From NCBI RefSeq assembly GCF_028464065.1, contig NZ_CP116808.1, positions 2,187,501-2,251,500 on the forward strand: DNA of 64,000 nucleotides, in the 5' to 3' direction. This DNA comes from Saprospira sp. CCB-QB6 (GTDB lineage: Bacteria > Bacteroidota > Bacteroidia > Chitinophagales > Saprospiraceae). Below, piece after piece: positions 1 through 7,068 of the stretch. The position numbers and the translations under genes were made by a program. The notes under the pieces are model-generated. The model worked only from the letters and a program-made list of their open reading frames with translations. It had not been told where the DNA came from and searched no databases. Numbering within the stretch: position 1 is the first letter of the stretch; every line of letters starts with the position of its first letter.

Positions 1-25
1 AAACGCCCATGCTTAGGGCCAATCT

Positions 26-150
26 GGCCTAGCGATGTGGAGCAGTGGCCGTAGGCCAGACCAAGGCGGCAAAGCCGCCGCAGGGCCGAGCGAATAGCGA
101 GCCGCGAAACGTAGCGCCGCAAGGCAAAGCCGCAGCGGAGGCCCCAAAAA
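26..150 (+). repeat. GC-rich dispersed element, copy 1
   Basis: First of 22 copies of an intergenic element. In this orientation it begins with ggcctagcgatg, continues through ggccagacc, a small hairpin (cggcaaagccg) and gggccgagcgaatagcgagc, and ends in ggaggccccaaaa. Small open frames across it are by-products of its GC content. It lies just ahead of the first gene of the window. Confidence 0.85.
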
Positions 151-242
151 ACAACAGTAAGGAAAAACTAAGGGCAAAACCCCAAAAAAGTCTGTCATAA
201 TATCTAAGTTTAAAGGAATAAAATGCCTTAAACCTTCACTTT

Positions 243-719
243 ATGCTCCTTCAGCTTCTTGGTCTGCAAGCTCGTCTCCAAATTCAGCGGGGAGAACAAC
301 CCGAAGAACTCGCTCAAGAATTAGCGCGTCTGCTGGCCAATAAACAACAGCCCGATGCCCCTTTTATTGGCCAAATAAAAGCGCAAAGCATCAAATTTCG
401 CCGAAATCAACCCGCTCAAGGACTCAGCTTTCCGATCTGGGTCAAAGGCCGATGGCATGCCTGGGGCAAAGCTCAAAGTTCCCTCTTCCTCCAAATTTCC
501 CCCTCGAAATGGGTGCTCTTTCTTTTTGTGATCTTCCTCCTTTTTATTTTGGGCCTGAGTTTCGTATTTTTGGGCCTCAGCCAATTAGATCATTGGGTAG
601 ATCTTATATTTTTTCTGCCTATACTTTTCTTTTTAGCCATCTTTGGCCTATTCTATACGGCCCTCAAACAAGAAGTGCAACATCTTAAAACTGAGCTTAA
701 TCGCTTACTGCAACCCTAA
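243..719 (+). CDS. Hypothetical two-helix membrane protein
   Basis: I do not recognise a family. The 158-residue protein has a Gln/Leu/Glu-rich amphipathic N-terminal third (about residues 1-40), a basic middle, two strongly hydrophobic segments at about 89-112 and 118-140, and a C-terminal stretch (QEVQHLKTELNRLL) likely to form a short coiled coil. Seen: the membrane segments and the heptad-like tail. Inferred: an inner-membrane protein with a cytoplasmic coiled coil, perhaps a small scaffold. Only three bases separate its stop from the next start, so the two genes are probably co-transcribed. Confidence 0.7.
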   Translation: MLLQLLGLQARLQIQRGEQPEELAQELARLLANKQQPDAPFIGQIKAQSIKFRRNQPAQGLSFPIWVKGRWHAWGKAQSSLFLQISPSKWVLFLFVIFLLFILGLSFVFLGLSQLDHWVDLIFFLPILFFLAIFGLFYTALKQEVQHLKTELNRLLQP

Positions 720-722
720 TTT

Positions 723-1106
723 ATGGCCGAACCTACAGAAGATTGGGAATTTGATTTCCAATGGCTACAACTCCGCCACCAATTCAAAAATCAACTCCAA
801 CTAGAAAGTTTGCCCAATCTGCAAGCTATGCTACTCTTAGTGGGGATTCAAGAATTGGGACAAGTAAAAGAGGAGTTTACCAAAGAGGAAAAACAAGATC
901 TCATGCAATTGGCCTCTTGCCGCCTCTTGGCCTATGAAGGCTATTTTGAATTTGAAGGCCTAGATGCCGAGGGCTGGCCGCATTACCGAAACCTCGGTTT
1001 AGCCCCCAAAATGCCCATCAAAGAGCAAGAAAAATTGCTCAAAACCCTACTGCTCAAATATGCCAAAGAAGAGCTAGACCTACCTACAGAGGAAAGTCCC
1101 AACTAA
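723..1106 (+). CDS. Hypothetical acidic cytoplasmic protein
   Basis: This 127-residue protein is rich in Leu, Glu and Lys, has no signal peptide or membrane segment, and belongs to no family I can name. It looks mainly helical, with the helix-rich centre LLLVGIQELGQVKEEFTKEEK and a short tail rich in Glu. It starts three bases after the stop of the upstream membrane protein, so a joint function with that protein is the best guess the context offers. The start is set by the only in-frame ATG close to the preceding stop. Confidence 0.7.
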   Translation: MAEPTEDWEFDFQWLQLRHQFKNQLQLESLPNLQAMLLLVGIQELGQVKEEFTKEEKQDLMQLASCRLLAYEGYFEFEGLDAEGWPHYRNLGLAPKMPIKEQEKLLKTLLLKYAKEELDLPTEESPN

Positions 1107-1148
1107 ACCAAATATTTATTTTCATGTTCTAATAATAATTGTAGCTAC

Positions 1149-1871
1149 ATGAATGTTTTTAATCGGCAATTGCCTAAGTTTGCATTGCTATTTTTTGTCA
1201 CATTTATGCTATTTAGCGCCTGTCAAAAGCCTATGTTTAATCCAAAATCAGCAGAATATTCTCCAATCATTGAGCTGCAAACAACAAAAGGGAATCTGCA
1301 AATCCAATTGTATGCATCTACCCCAAAGCATCGCGACAATTTTGTAGAACTCGTCAAAGAAGGCTATTACAATGGCTTGCTTTTTCATCGCGTCATCGCC
1401 AACTTTATGATTCAAGGCGGAGATCCCGATTCTAAGGAAGCTAAACCTGGCCAATCGCTAGGTATGGGCGGTCCTGGCTATCAAATTGATGCTGAACTAG
1501 GCGTTAATGCCGATAGCTCGCTCAACCATATCCACCTCAAGGGGCGCATTGCTGCTGCTCGCCAAGGTGGAATTGGCAACCCGCTTAAAAAGTCTAGCGG
1601 TTCACAGTTTTATATTGTGCAAGGCCAAAAGGTAGAAGAAGATTTCCTTCAAAAAGTAGAGAATATTCGCAAATTCAAGTACTCTGAAGAGCAAAAGAAA
1701 GCTTATCTAGAAAAAGGCGGAACGCCTCACCTAGATGCTGATTATACTGTTTTTGGAGAGTTAATAGATGGCGAAGAGGTGCTAGAGGCCATTAGCAATG
1801 TCCCTTGCGATCAAATGGACCGCCCCGTACAAGATGTTCGGGTCATTAAAGCCGTGATCGTAAAGGGCTAA
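1149..1871 (+). CDS. Lipoprotein peptidyl-prolyl cis-trans isomerase, cyclophilin type
   Basis: Cyclophilins catalyse cis-trans isomerisation of X-Pro bonds and help proteins fold. Here a lipoprotein signal with lipobox LFSAC puts the acylated cysteine at residue 25, so the enzyme should sit on the periplasmic side or surface of a membrane. The cyclophilin core follows from about residue 40, with the catalytic-region motif FHRVIANFMIQGGDP and the GSQFYIV strand. An insertion of about 30 charged residues (around 165-195, KVEEDFLQKVENIRK) separates this from the DYTVFGEL motif; such inserts are common in Bacteroidota homologues. The following deacetylase gene starts 13 bases downstream. Confidence 0.9.
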   Translation: MNVFNRQLPKFALLFFVTFMLFSACQKPMFNPKSAEYSPIIELQTTKGNLQIQLYASTPKHRDNFVELVKEGYYNGLLFHRVIANFMIQGGDPDSKEAKPGQSLGMGGPGYQIDAELGVNADSSLNHIHLKGRIAAARQGGIGNPLKKSSGSQFYIVQGQKVEEDFLQKVENIRKFKYSEEQKKAYLEKGGTPHLDADYTVFGELIDGEEVLEAISNVPCDQMDRPVQDVRVIKAVIVKG

Positions 1872-1884
1872 ACGCCTTTTAATC

Positions 1885-2598
1885 ATGAAAATACTCTATG
1901 TCTTTCCACATCCCGATGACGAATCTTATGGCCCTGCTGGCGCTATCTATCAGCAAATTCAAGCAGGGCATGAGGTCCACCTCCTCACGCTAACAGAAGG
2001 CGAAGCCACCCGAATGCGCCATAAATTGGGCCTTTCTAAAGCCGAAATGGGCCAGGTTCGCCGAGCCGAAATGGAAGCGGTGGCCCAAGTGTTGGAACTT
2101 TCCTCACTTAGCGTTTGGACTTGGCCCGATAGCCAACTCCAAGACCTAGATCCCCGACCGCTGGTCCAAGAACTAAAGGACTTTATCCAGCAACTGAAAC
2201 CTGAAATCCTAGTTTCTTATCCCGTTCACGGCATTAGTGGCTTTCACGACCACTTGGTCACGCATAGCCTCATTAAACAATGCTTTTTGGAGCTGAAAAC
2301 AGAGGGCAATTCTCCTCTCAAACGCCTGGCATTCTATACGATCCCAGATCATGGCCAAGCTACTTTCAGCGGGGATTTTATCCGCATGCGGCACTCTACT
2401 AAAGAGCGGATTGACTGCATTGAGCCGCTTTCGGCCCAAGCTATGGAGAAAAATCGAGAAGCCTTGATGGCTTACGAAACCTATCAGGAGGTCATTCAAG
2501 AATCGGGTATCCTCAACAAATTGGATAAGAAGGCCCATTATGAGTTTTTTCAAGAGGATTTTGATCCTCCCGTCCAAGAACTGACAGCAGGCCTCTAA
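1885..2598 (+). CDS. PIG-L (LmbE-like) family deacetylase
   Basis: The PIG-L family are zinc-dependent deacetylases of N-acetylglucosaminyl compounds (GlcNAc-PI, mycothiol and bacillithiol precursors, teicoplanin). The signature HPDDE lies at residues 9-13, where H9 and D12 would bind zinc and D11 act as base, and the later HDH at 121-123 supplies the remaining histidine ligand. The length of 237 residues fits the family. The substrate cannot be told from sequence: a bacillithiol-type role is possible but no bshA or bshC is next to it. It follows the cyclophilin gene by 13 bases and is closed by a good terminator hairpin. Confidence 0.85.
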   Translation: MKILYVFPHPDDESYGPAGAIYQQIQAGHEVHLLTLTEGEATRMRHKLGLSKAEMGQVRRAEMEAVAQVLELSSLSVWTWPDSQLQDLDPRPLVQELKDFIQQLKPEILVSYPVHGISGFHDHLVTHSLIKQCFLELKTEGNSPLKRLAFYTIPDHGQATFSGDFIRMRHSTKERIDCIEPLSAQAMEKNREALMAYETYQEVIQESGILNKLDKKAHYEFFQEDFDPPVQELTAGL

Positions 2599-2607
2599 GG
2601 CCCAAAG

Positions 2608-2643
2608 GTCACTGCTTAATTGTTTAGGCAGTGACTTTTTTTA
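2608..2643 (+). terminator. Rho-independent terminator after PIG-L gene
   Basis: An 8-bp stem gtcactgc/gcagtgac with a 12-base loop is followed by a run of seven T. It ends the cyclophilin/deacetylase transcript just before a dispersed repeat. Confidence 0.85.
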
Positions 2644-2651
2644 TGCTAGGA

Positions 2652-2808
2652 TTTGGGGCCTCCGCTGCGGCTTCGCCTTGCGGCGCTACGTGTCGCGGCT
2701 CGCAGTTCTGCTCGGCCCTGCAGTTTTTTCGCTGCGCTCAAAAACTTGGGTCTGCGGCTTCGCCGCCCCGCTTTCCATCCCTAGGCCTGCGGGCGCTTCG
2801 CGCCCTAC
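2652..2808 (-). repeat. GC-rich dispersed element, copy 2
   Basis: Reverse-oriented copy running from ttggggcctccgc to an extra outer hairpin (gggcgcttcgcgccc) next to ctaggcc. The outer hairpin is present only in some copies. Inner hairpins differ in sequence from copy 1 but remain self-complementary. Confidence 0.85.
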
Positions 2809-2874
2809 AAGATCCAAAAAGGCCCAAAAAAAGCCTAGAAAAAACTGTATTTTAGGCCAGCCAAATCAATCATT

Positions 2875-3747
2875 ATGCAGTTAAGAGATCTCTTATTTAA
2901 GTACACGACAGATACGTCTCGCTTTCTGGTGGTAGACGATATGCTCATTCATTACAGAGAAGAGGGGAGTGGAGAGCCCTTGGTCCTTTTACATGGGGCG
3001 TTTTCTTCTTTGCATACCTATAATGAATGGACCAAATACCTCAAAAGCCATTATCGGGTAATTCGCCTAGATTTAATGGGTTTTGGCCTAACAGGCCCCA
3101 ACTCTACGGGCAACTATACCATGGAAAATCATATTCGGGTGCTCAAGCGCTTTTTGGATATTTTGGGCTTAGAGCAGTTTCATTTGGTGGGGAATTCTTT
3201 GGGGGGCTGGATCAGCTGGGAGTTTGCCTATCGTTATCCGCAAAGAGTGAAGAAATTGGTCCTTATTGATGCAGCGGGTTTTATGGAAGAAGAAAATGTG
3301 CCCTTACCTTTTAAGTTGGCCCAAGCGCCCATCTTTGGCCGAGTGGTTAAATATGTAGTGAGAAAGCCCATTTTAGAAAGTTTTTTGCGGCAGGTCTATT
3401 ACAATAGTGATAAGGTAACCGATGCCTTAGTTGATCGTTATTATGAATTATTTAGTCGAGAGGGAAACAACGATGCCTTTTTAAAATTGGTAAATTCTCC
3501 TTATACGGATCATAGTCCATTTTTGAAATACGTCAGCAATCCGACTTTAGTGATGTGGGGGAGAGAGGACATGTGGATTCCGGTACACAATGCCGATCGT
3601 TTTCATAAATTATTGCCACATTCTTGGCAAAAGATATATCCGAGAGTGGGGCATATCCCGATGGAGGAAATACCAGAAGAAAGTGTATTGGACCTTTTGC
3701 ACTTTTTGCAAGAAAGTGAAGAGTTTGCCCATATTTCTGAGGGTTAA
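2875..3747 (+). CDS. Alpha/beta hydrolase
   Basis: A 290-residue serine hydrolase of the alpha/beta fold. The oxyanion motif LVLLHGAF precedes the nucleophile elbow GNSLGG with Ser108; the acid is Asp232 in WGREDMWIP and the base His260 in VGHIPMEE, so the catalytic triad is complete. A lid domain lies between about 140 and 205. There is no signal peptide, so it should be cytoplasmic or membrane-peripheral. Similarity in style is to C-C bond hydrolases and lipases, but substrate cannot be assigned. It stands alone between two dispersed elements. Confidence 0.88.
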   Translation: MQLRDLLFKYTTDTSRFLVVDDMLIHYREEGSGEPLVLLHGAFSSLHTYNEWTKYLKSHYRVIRLDLMGFGLTGPNSTGNYTMENHIRVLKRFLDILGLEQFHLVGNSLGGWISWEFAYRYPQRVKKLVLIDAAGFMEEENVPLPFKLAQAPIFGRVVKYVVRKPILESFLRQVYYNSDKVTDALVDRYYELFSREGNNDAFLKLVNSPYTDHSPFLKYVSNPTLVMWGREDMWIPVHNADRFHKLLPHSWQKIYPRVGHIPMEEIPEESVLDLLHFLQESEEFAHISEG

Positions 3748-3828
3748 AAAAATAAATGGAAGAAAAAAAGCACATCTTTTAGCAAGCTTGCAGAATATTT
3801 AATAATTTAATCTGGCTTTAGATCTGCG

Positions 3829-3970
3829 ATCTACAGGCCCGGAGGGCCGCAGGCTGAGGGATGGAGAGGGTGGCCGCAGGCCAGACCTAGTGGGCGGAGC
3901 CCGCGCAGGGCCGAGCGAGCAGCGAGCCCGGAACAGCCCGACCTGAGCGAAGCGAGGGGCAGCCCCAAAA
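3829..3970 (+). repeat. GC-rich dispersed element, copy 3
   Basis: Forward copy with the outer hairpin (ggcccggagggcc), core blocks and the alternative end module gaagcgaggggcagcccc in place of ggaggcccc. The same end type is seen in copies 7, 17 and 21. Confidence 0.82.
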
Positions 3971-4024
3971 CACTGTTCATCAAGCATCTAAAAACTGACT
4001 TTTTTCGCCATAAAATCATAACCC

Positions 4025-5572
4025 ATGTTAGTTCCAAGCCTTATTCTTAAGCAACTTTATAATTTTAATAGTCTAGCCAATGTAGAAGGTGGTTTGCAGT
4101 TCATGATGAAAAATCGTCTGAGCGATACGCAGATTACGGATTTGAAAAGCGTGCGCATTGGAGATCATCAGCTCAAGGCTGAAGAAATCACGCTTTTGTT
4201 GGATGATGGCAGCCAGCGAGCGGCTGCTAGCTTAACGGCGGATGCGCCTTTGGATTTGCCGTTGAAGGCGAGTTTTAAATTGCATTGTGCCATGCCTCAG
4301 TTGCCCAATGGGAAATATGAGGTAGAAATTGTATTTGCTGCGCAGCCCTTTGGGGAGTTGACCTTGGTTGTAGAGGATGGTCTTTCGGACAAGACGGCCA
4401 GCAGCATTAGTATTCCTAGAGATCGTGTGGATGATTATGGAGAACCTATTATTAAGGAGCGTCAAAAGTTTGTAGAGGACTACACTGGGGCTAAAATGGA
4501 GCATGTTGGGCAATATTCTTTTGATCCACATAGCTGTAATGGAAACTGTGAGCATTTTATTGGGGCGGCACAGATTCCCTTGGGCGTAGCAGGGCCTTTG
4601 CAGGTAAATGGAGAGTATGCTCAGGGGGAGTTTTTGATTCCTTTAGCGACATCGGAAGGGACATTGGTAGCTTCCTATAATCGGGGAATCAAAGTGGTTA
4701 ATCTTTCGGGAGGGGTAAAATGTACGGTCCAAAGAGATGCTATGCAAAGAGCGCCTGTATTTGTTTTTGAGGATGCGCGGGCGGCTCGTGATTTTGTAGA
4801 TTGGGTAAAGGCCAACTTTGCTAAAATTGCGGAAGAAGCGGAAGCGACCTCTAGTGTGGCTCGTTTGCAGTATATAGACCCTTATTTGGCCAATAAGTTT
4901 GCCTATCTCCGGTTCAACTTCTTTACGGGAGATGCTGCGGGGCAAAACATGGTTGGTCGGGCTACATTTGCGGCCTGCAGTTGGATTTTAGAAGAATATA
5001 AGGACCATAAAGTAGAGCACTTTTATTTAGAGTCTAATTTTGCTACTGATAAAAAGGCCTCTCAGGTGAATATCATGCGGACGCGTGGTAAGCGGGTTAC
5101 GGCAGAGGTGGTCTTAAAACGAGATGTGCTCATTCAAAATATGCGTGTGGAGCCCGAAAGTTTGGCCTACCACTATGGTGTGGCCAATATTGGATCAATT
5201 ATGTCTGGGGCCAACAATAATGGTTTGCATTCTGCCAATGCGATTACGGCTATGTTTATTGCGACGGGGCAGGATGTGGCCAATGTATCAGAGTCATCGG
5301 CGGGATTGGTGTATTGCGAGCTCACGCCTGAAAAAGATTTATACTTCTCGATTACGATTCCGTCTTTGATTGTTGCTACATTTGGAGGAGGAACAGGCTT
5401 GGCGACACAGCAAGAATGCTTAAGCATGTTGGGTTGCGTAGGTCGAGATAAGGTCAATAAACTAGCAGAAATCATTGCTGGAGTTGTTTTGGCAGGAGAA
5501 ATTTCTTTAGCTTCTGCGATCTCCTCTTCAGATTGGGTATCTAGCCATGAACAATATGGCCGGAATCGCTAG
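4025..5572 (+). CDS. Hydroxymethylglutaryl-CoA reductase, class I-like
   Basis: HMG-CoA reductase makes mevalonate from HMG-CoA with NAD(P)H, the committed step of the mevalonate pathway to isoprenoids and menaquinone side chains. Family landmarks are in order: Glu211 in ATSEGTLVAS, Asp303 in GDAAGQNMV, Lys343 in DKKASQVN, the GGGTGLATQ nucleotide-binding loop, and His508 in SSHEQYGRNR near the C terminus, the position typical of class I enzymes. The protein is soluble, without the membrane domain of eukaryotic forms, and has about 130 extra N-terminal residues not obviously part of the catalytic domain. A start at Met27 or Met28 is also possible. It is monocistronic in appearance. Confidence 0.9.
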   Translation: MLVPSLILKQLYNFNSLANVEGGLQFMMKNRLSDTQITDLKSVRIGDHQLKAEEITLLLDDGSQRAAASLTADAPLDLPLKASFKLHCAMPQLPNGKYEVEIVFAAQPFGELTLVVEDGLSDKTASSISIPRDRVDDYGEPIIKERQKFVEDYTGAKMEHVGQYSFDPHSCNGNCEHFIGAAQIPLGVAGPLQVNGEYAQGEFLIPLATSEGTLVASYNRGIKVVNLSGGVKCTVQRDAMQRAPVFVFEDARAARDFVDWVKANFAKIAEEAEATSSVARLQYIDPYLANKFAYLRFNFFTGDAAGQNMVGRATFAACSWILEEYKDHKVEHFYLESNFATDKKASQVNIMRTRGKRVTAEVVLKRDVLIQNMRVEPESLAYHYGVANIGSIMSGANNNGLHSANAITAMFIATGQDVANVSESSAGLVYCELTPEKDLYFSITIPSLIVATFGGGTGLATQQECLSMLGCVGRDKVNKLAEIIAGVVLAGEISLASAISSSDWVSSHEQYGRNR

Positions 5573-5667
5573 GCACCTTTTTTGCTAGCATGACTAGGAA
5601 AAGTGGAAAAATTTGCTGCAAAAAATATCTTTTTTCGCTTTTGTAGATTTACTTTCCGTAAAAACTG

Positions 5668-5675
5668 TAATTTTG
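5668..5675 (+). promoter_or_regulatory. Candidate -7 element TAATTTTG
   Basis: This matches the Bacteroidota -7 consensus TAnnTTTG 33 bases ahead of the first EGF-like lipoprotein start. A TTG lies 24 bases upstream, longer than the usual 18-20, so the -33 box is uncertain. Confidence 0.4.
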
Positions 5676-5708
5676 CAGTGCTTTTATTTTACACAAAATC
5701 ACACATCT

Positions 5709-6218
5709 ATGAAAAATCTTGTGAAATTTCTTTCGTTCGCTGCTCTATTTGCTGCTTTCACCACTTCATGTACTGAAGATGATCCCTGTAAAGATGTAGT
5801 TTGCGGTGACTATGGTAACTGTAACGAAGGCGTTTGTGAGTGTGTTTATGGCTATGAGCAAGATGCTGACGGCCTATGTAACACAACTTGGTCTGCTAAG
5901 TTTGCTGCTGGTCCCAATGCTCCTGCTGCTGACACTGTTTATGGAGAGACAGGTAATTACTCTCAGCTTTACAACATGACTATTACTGTAACTGACTCAG
6001 TAAACCTTTCTACTACTAACTTGGGTGGATTTGGTCCTAGCAATGTTGTAGACATGGAAGCTACTAGCAGCTACGATCTTTTAATCAACGATACTGATGT
6101 TACTGGCCGTGTATTCAATGGTACAGGTACAATCAACGGTAGCGAGATCACTTTGAACTACACAGTGACTTATACCGATAACACCGTAGATACTTGCGAA
6201 ACTGTTATCACAAAATAA
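5709..6218 (+). CDS. EGF-like lipoprotein, paralogue 1
   Basis: I start this at the ATG giving MKNLVKFLSFAALF, because it creates a classic lipoprotein signal with lipobox FTTSC and acylated Cys21; an upstream in-frame ATG would add 32 unsuitable residues. After the lipobox comes one Cys-rich EGF-like module (CKDVVCGDYGNCNEGVCEC), then a region of about 110 residues dominated by Thr, Asn, Val and Asp that looks like a beta-sandwich. Codon choice is strongly biased to gct, gtt, ggt and aac, like tuf in this window, which suggests high expression. Function unknown; an outer-membrane or surface lipoprotein is inferred. The next gene is a paralogue. Confidence 0.85.
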   Translation: MKNLVKFLSFAALFAAFTTSCTEDDPCKDVVCGDYGNCNEGVCECVYGYEQDADGLCNTTWSAKFAAGPNAPAADTVYGETGNYSQLYNMTITVTDSVNLSTTNLGGFGPSNVVDMEATSSYDLLINDTDVTGRVFNGTGTINGSEITLNYTVTYTDNTVDTCETVITK

Positions 6219-6242
6219 TTAGGATTTAGTTCCTAAATGTTT

Positions 6243-6274
6243 AGGCCCAGCTTTTCTAAGCTGGGCCTTTTTTA
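6243..6274 (+). terminator. Terminator after lipoprotein paralogue 1
   Basis: An aggcccagctt/agctgggcct stem with a short loop and a run of T. Almost the same stem closes the second paralogue at about 6974, so the terminator was duplicated with the gene. Confidence 0.85.
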
Positions 6275-6290
6275 TTTAGTTGAATAAGGC

Positions 6291-6298
6291 TATCTTTG
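6291..6298 (+). promoter_or_regulatory. Candidate -7 element TATCTTTG
   Basis: Matches TAnnTTTG and lies 22 bases before the start of the second EGF-like lipoprotein. No convincing TTG box is seen 18-20 bases further upstream. Confidence 0.4.
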
Positions 6299-6320
6299 TT
6301 TATATTAAAAAAAAACAACA

Positions 6321-6905
6321 ATGAACTTTCAACTAAAACTTTTAGCTGCTTTCACATTGATGACCTTAGTCTTTTTTTCTTGTACTAAGGATGACGAACC
6401 CGAACCAGAACCAGAAGTGACTTGCCCCACTGGTTTTGTACTTGATAGCCTAGGTAACTGTGTAGTATTCGACCCTTGCGATACAATTACTTGTGGTGTT
6501 AATGCAGTTTGTGATGCAGGTAGCTGCGAATGTGTACAGGGGTATGAACAAGATGCTAATGGCGACTGTAATACTACTTGGGCAGCTAAATTTGCCATTG
6601 GAACAACTGCTGCTAGAGATACTGTATATGGCGATAATGGGAGTTTTAGTGTTAACTATAATATGTCAATTACTGAAATAGATTCTGTAAATCTATCTAC
6701 AACTAACCTGAGTGGTATAGGGAATACAAATACCGTAGAGATGCAGTTGACATCAAGTACGAGTCTTAATATCAATGATACGGATGCTACTGGCCGCGTA
6801 TTCAACGGTACAGGAACAATCAATAGTAACCAGATCACTTTGAACTATACCATTAGCTACAATGATAATACTGTAGATACTGTAGAAACAGTAATTGTAC
6901 TGTAA
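6321..6905 (+). CDS. EGF-like lipoprotein, paralogue 2
   Basis: A 194-residue lipoprotein (signal MNFQLKLLAAFTLMTLVF, lipobox ending at Cys21) closely related to the gene just upstream. Compared with paralogue 1 it carries an acidic spacer (DDEPEPEPEV) and an added CPTGFVLDSLGNCV segment before the shared EGF-like module (CDTITCGVNAVCDAGSCEC). The two share EQDA, CNTTWAAKFA-type and TGRVFNGTGTIN motifs in the C-terminal beta-rich domain. Each gene has its own promoter-like sequence and its own terminator, so they are separately expressed. Likely surface exposed; binding function is only a guess from the EGF-like fold. Confidence 0.85.
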   Translation: MNFQLKLLAAFTLMTLVFFSCTKDDEPEPEPEVTCPTGFVLDSLGNCVVFDPCDTITCGVNAVCDAGSCECVQGYEQDANGDCNTTWAAKFAIGTTAARDTVYGDNGSFSVNYNMSITEIDSVNLSTTNLSGIGNTNTVEMQLTSSTSLNINDTDATGRVFNGTGTINSNQITLNYTISYNDNTVDTVETVIVL

Positions 6906-6973
6906 GTAAAGCAACACTGGCACTGAATGCTTAGTGCTATAGCTTTTGACCTAAAGAGGTTAAGCAAAGTTTT

Positions 6974-7004
6974 AGGCCCAGCTTTTTTAAGCTGGGCCTT
7001 TTTT
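6974..7004 (+). terminator. Terminator after lipoprotein paralogue 2
   Basis: Stem ggcccagctt/aagctgggcc followed by six T. It shares its stem with the terminator after paralogue 1. Confidence 0.85.
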
Positions 7005-7068
7005 ATGCCTTCTCCTCAGAGCTCCTTATTTTGGGCCTCTCTATAAAATAGCCCCTAAATATAGCCGC

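Noticed and set aside
2631-2884. Arg/Pro/Ala-rich reading frames inside dispersed elements, here and at most other copies
   Set aside because: They follow the GC-rich repeat, differ between copies in frame, and share no start or stop arrangement.
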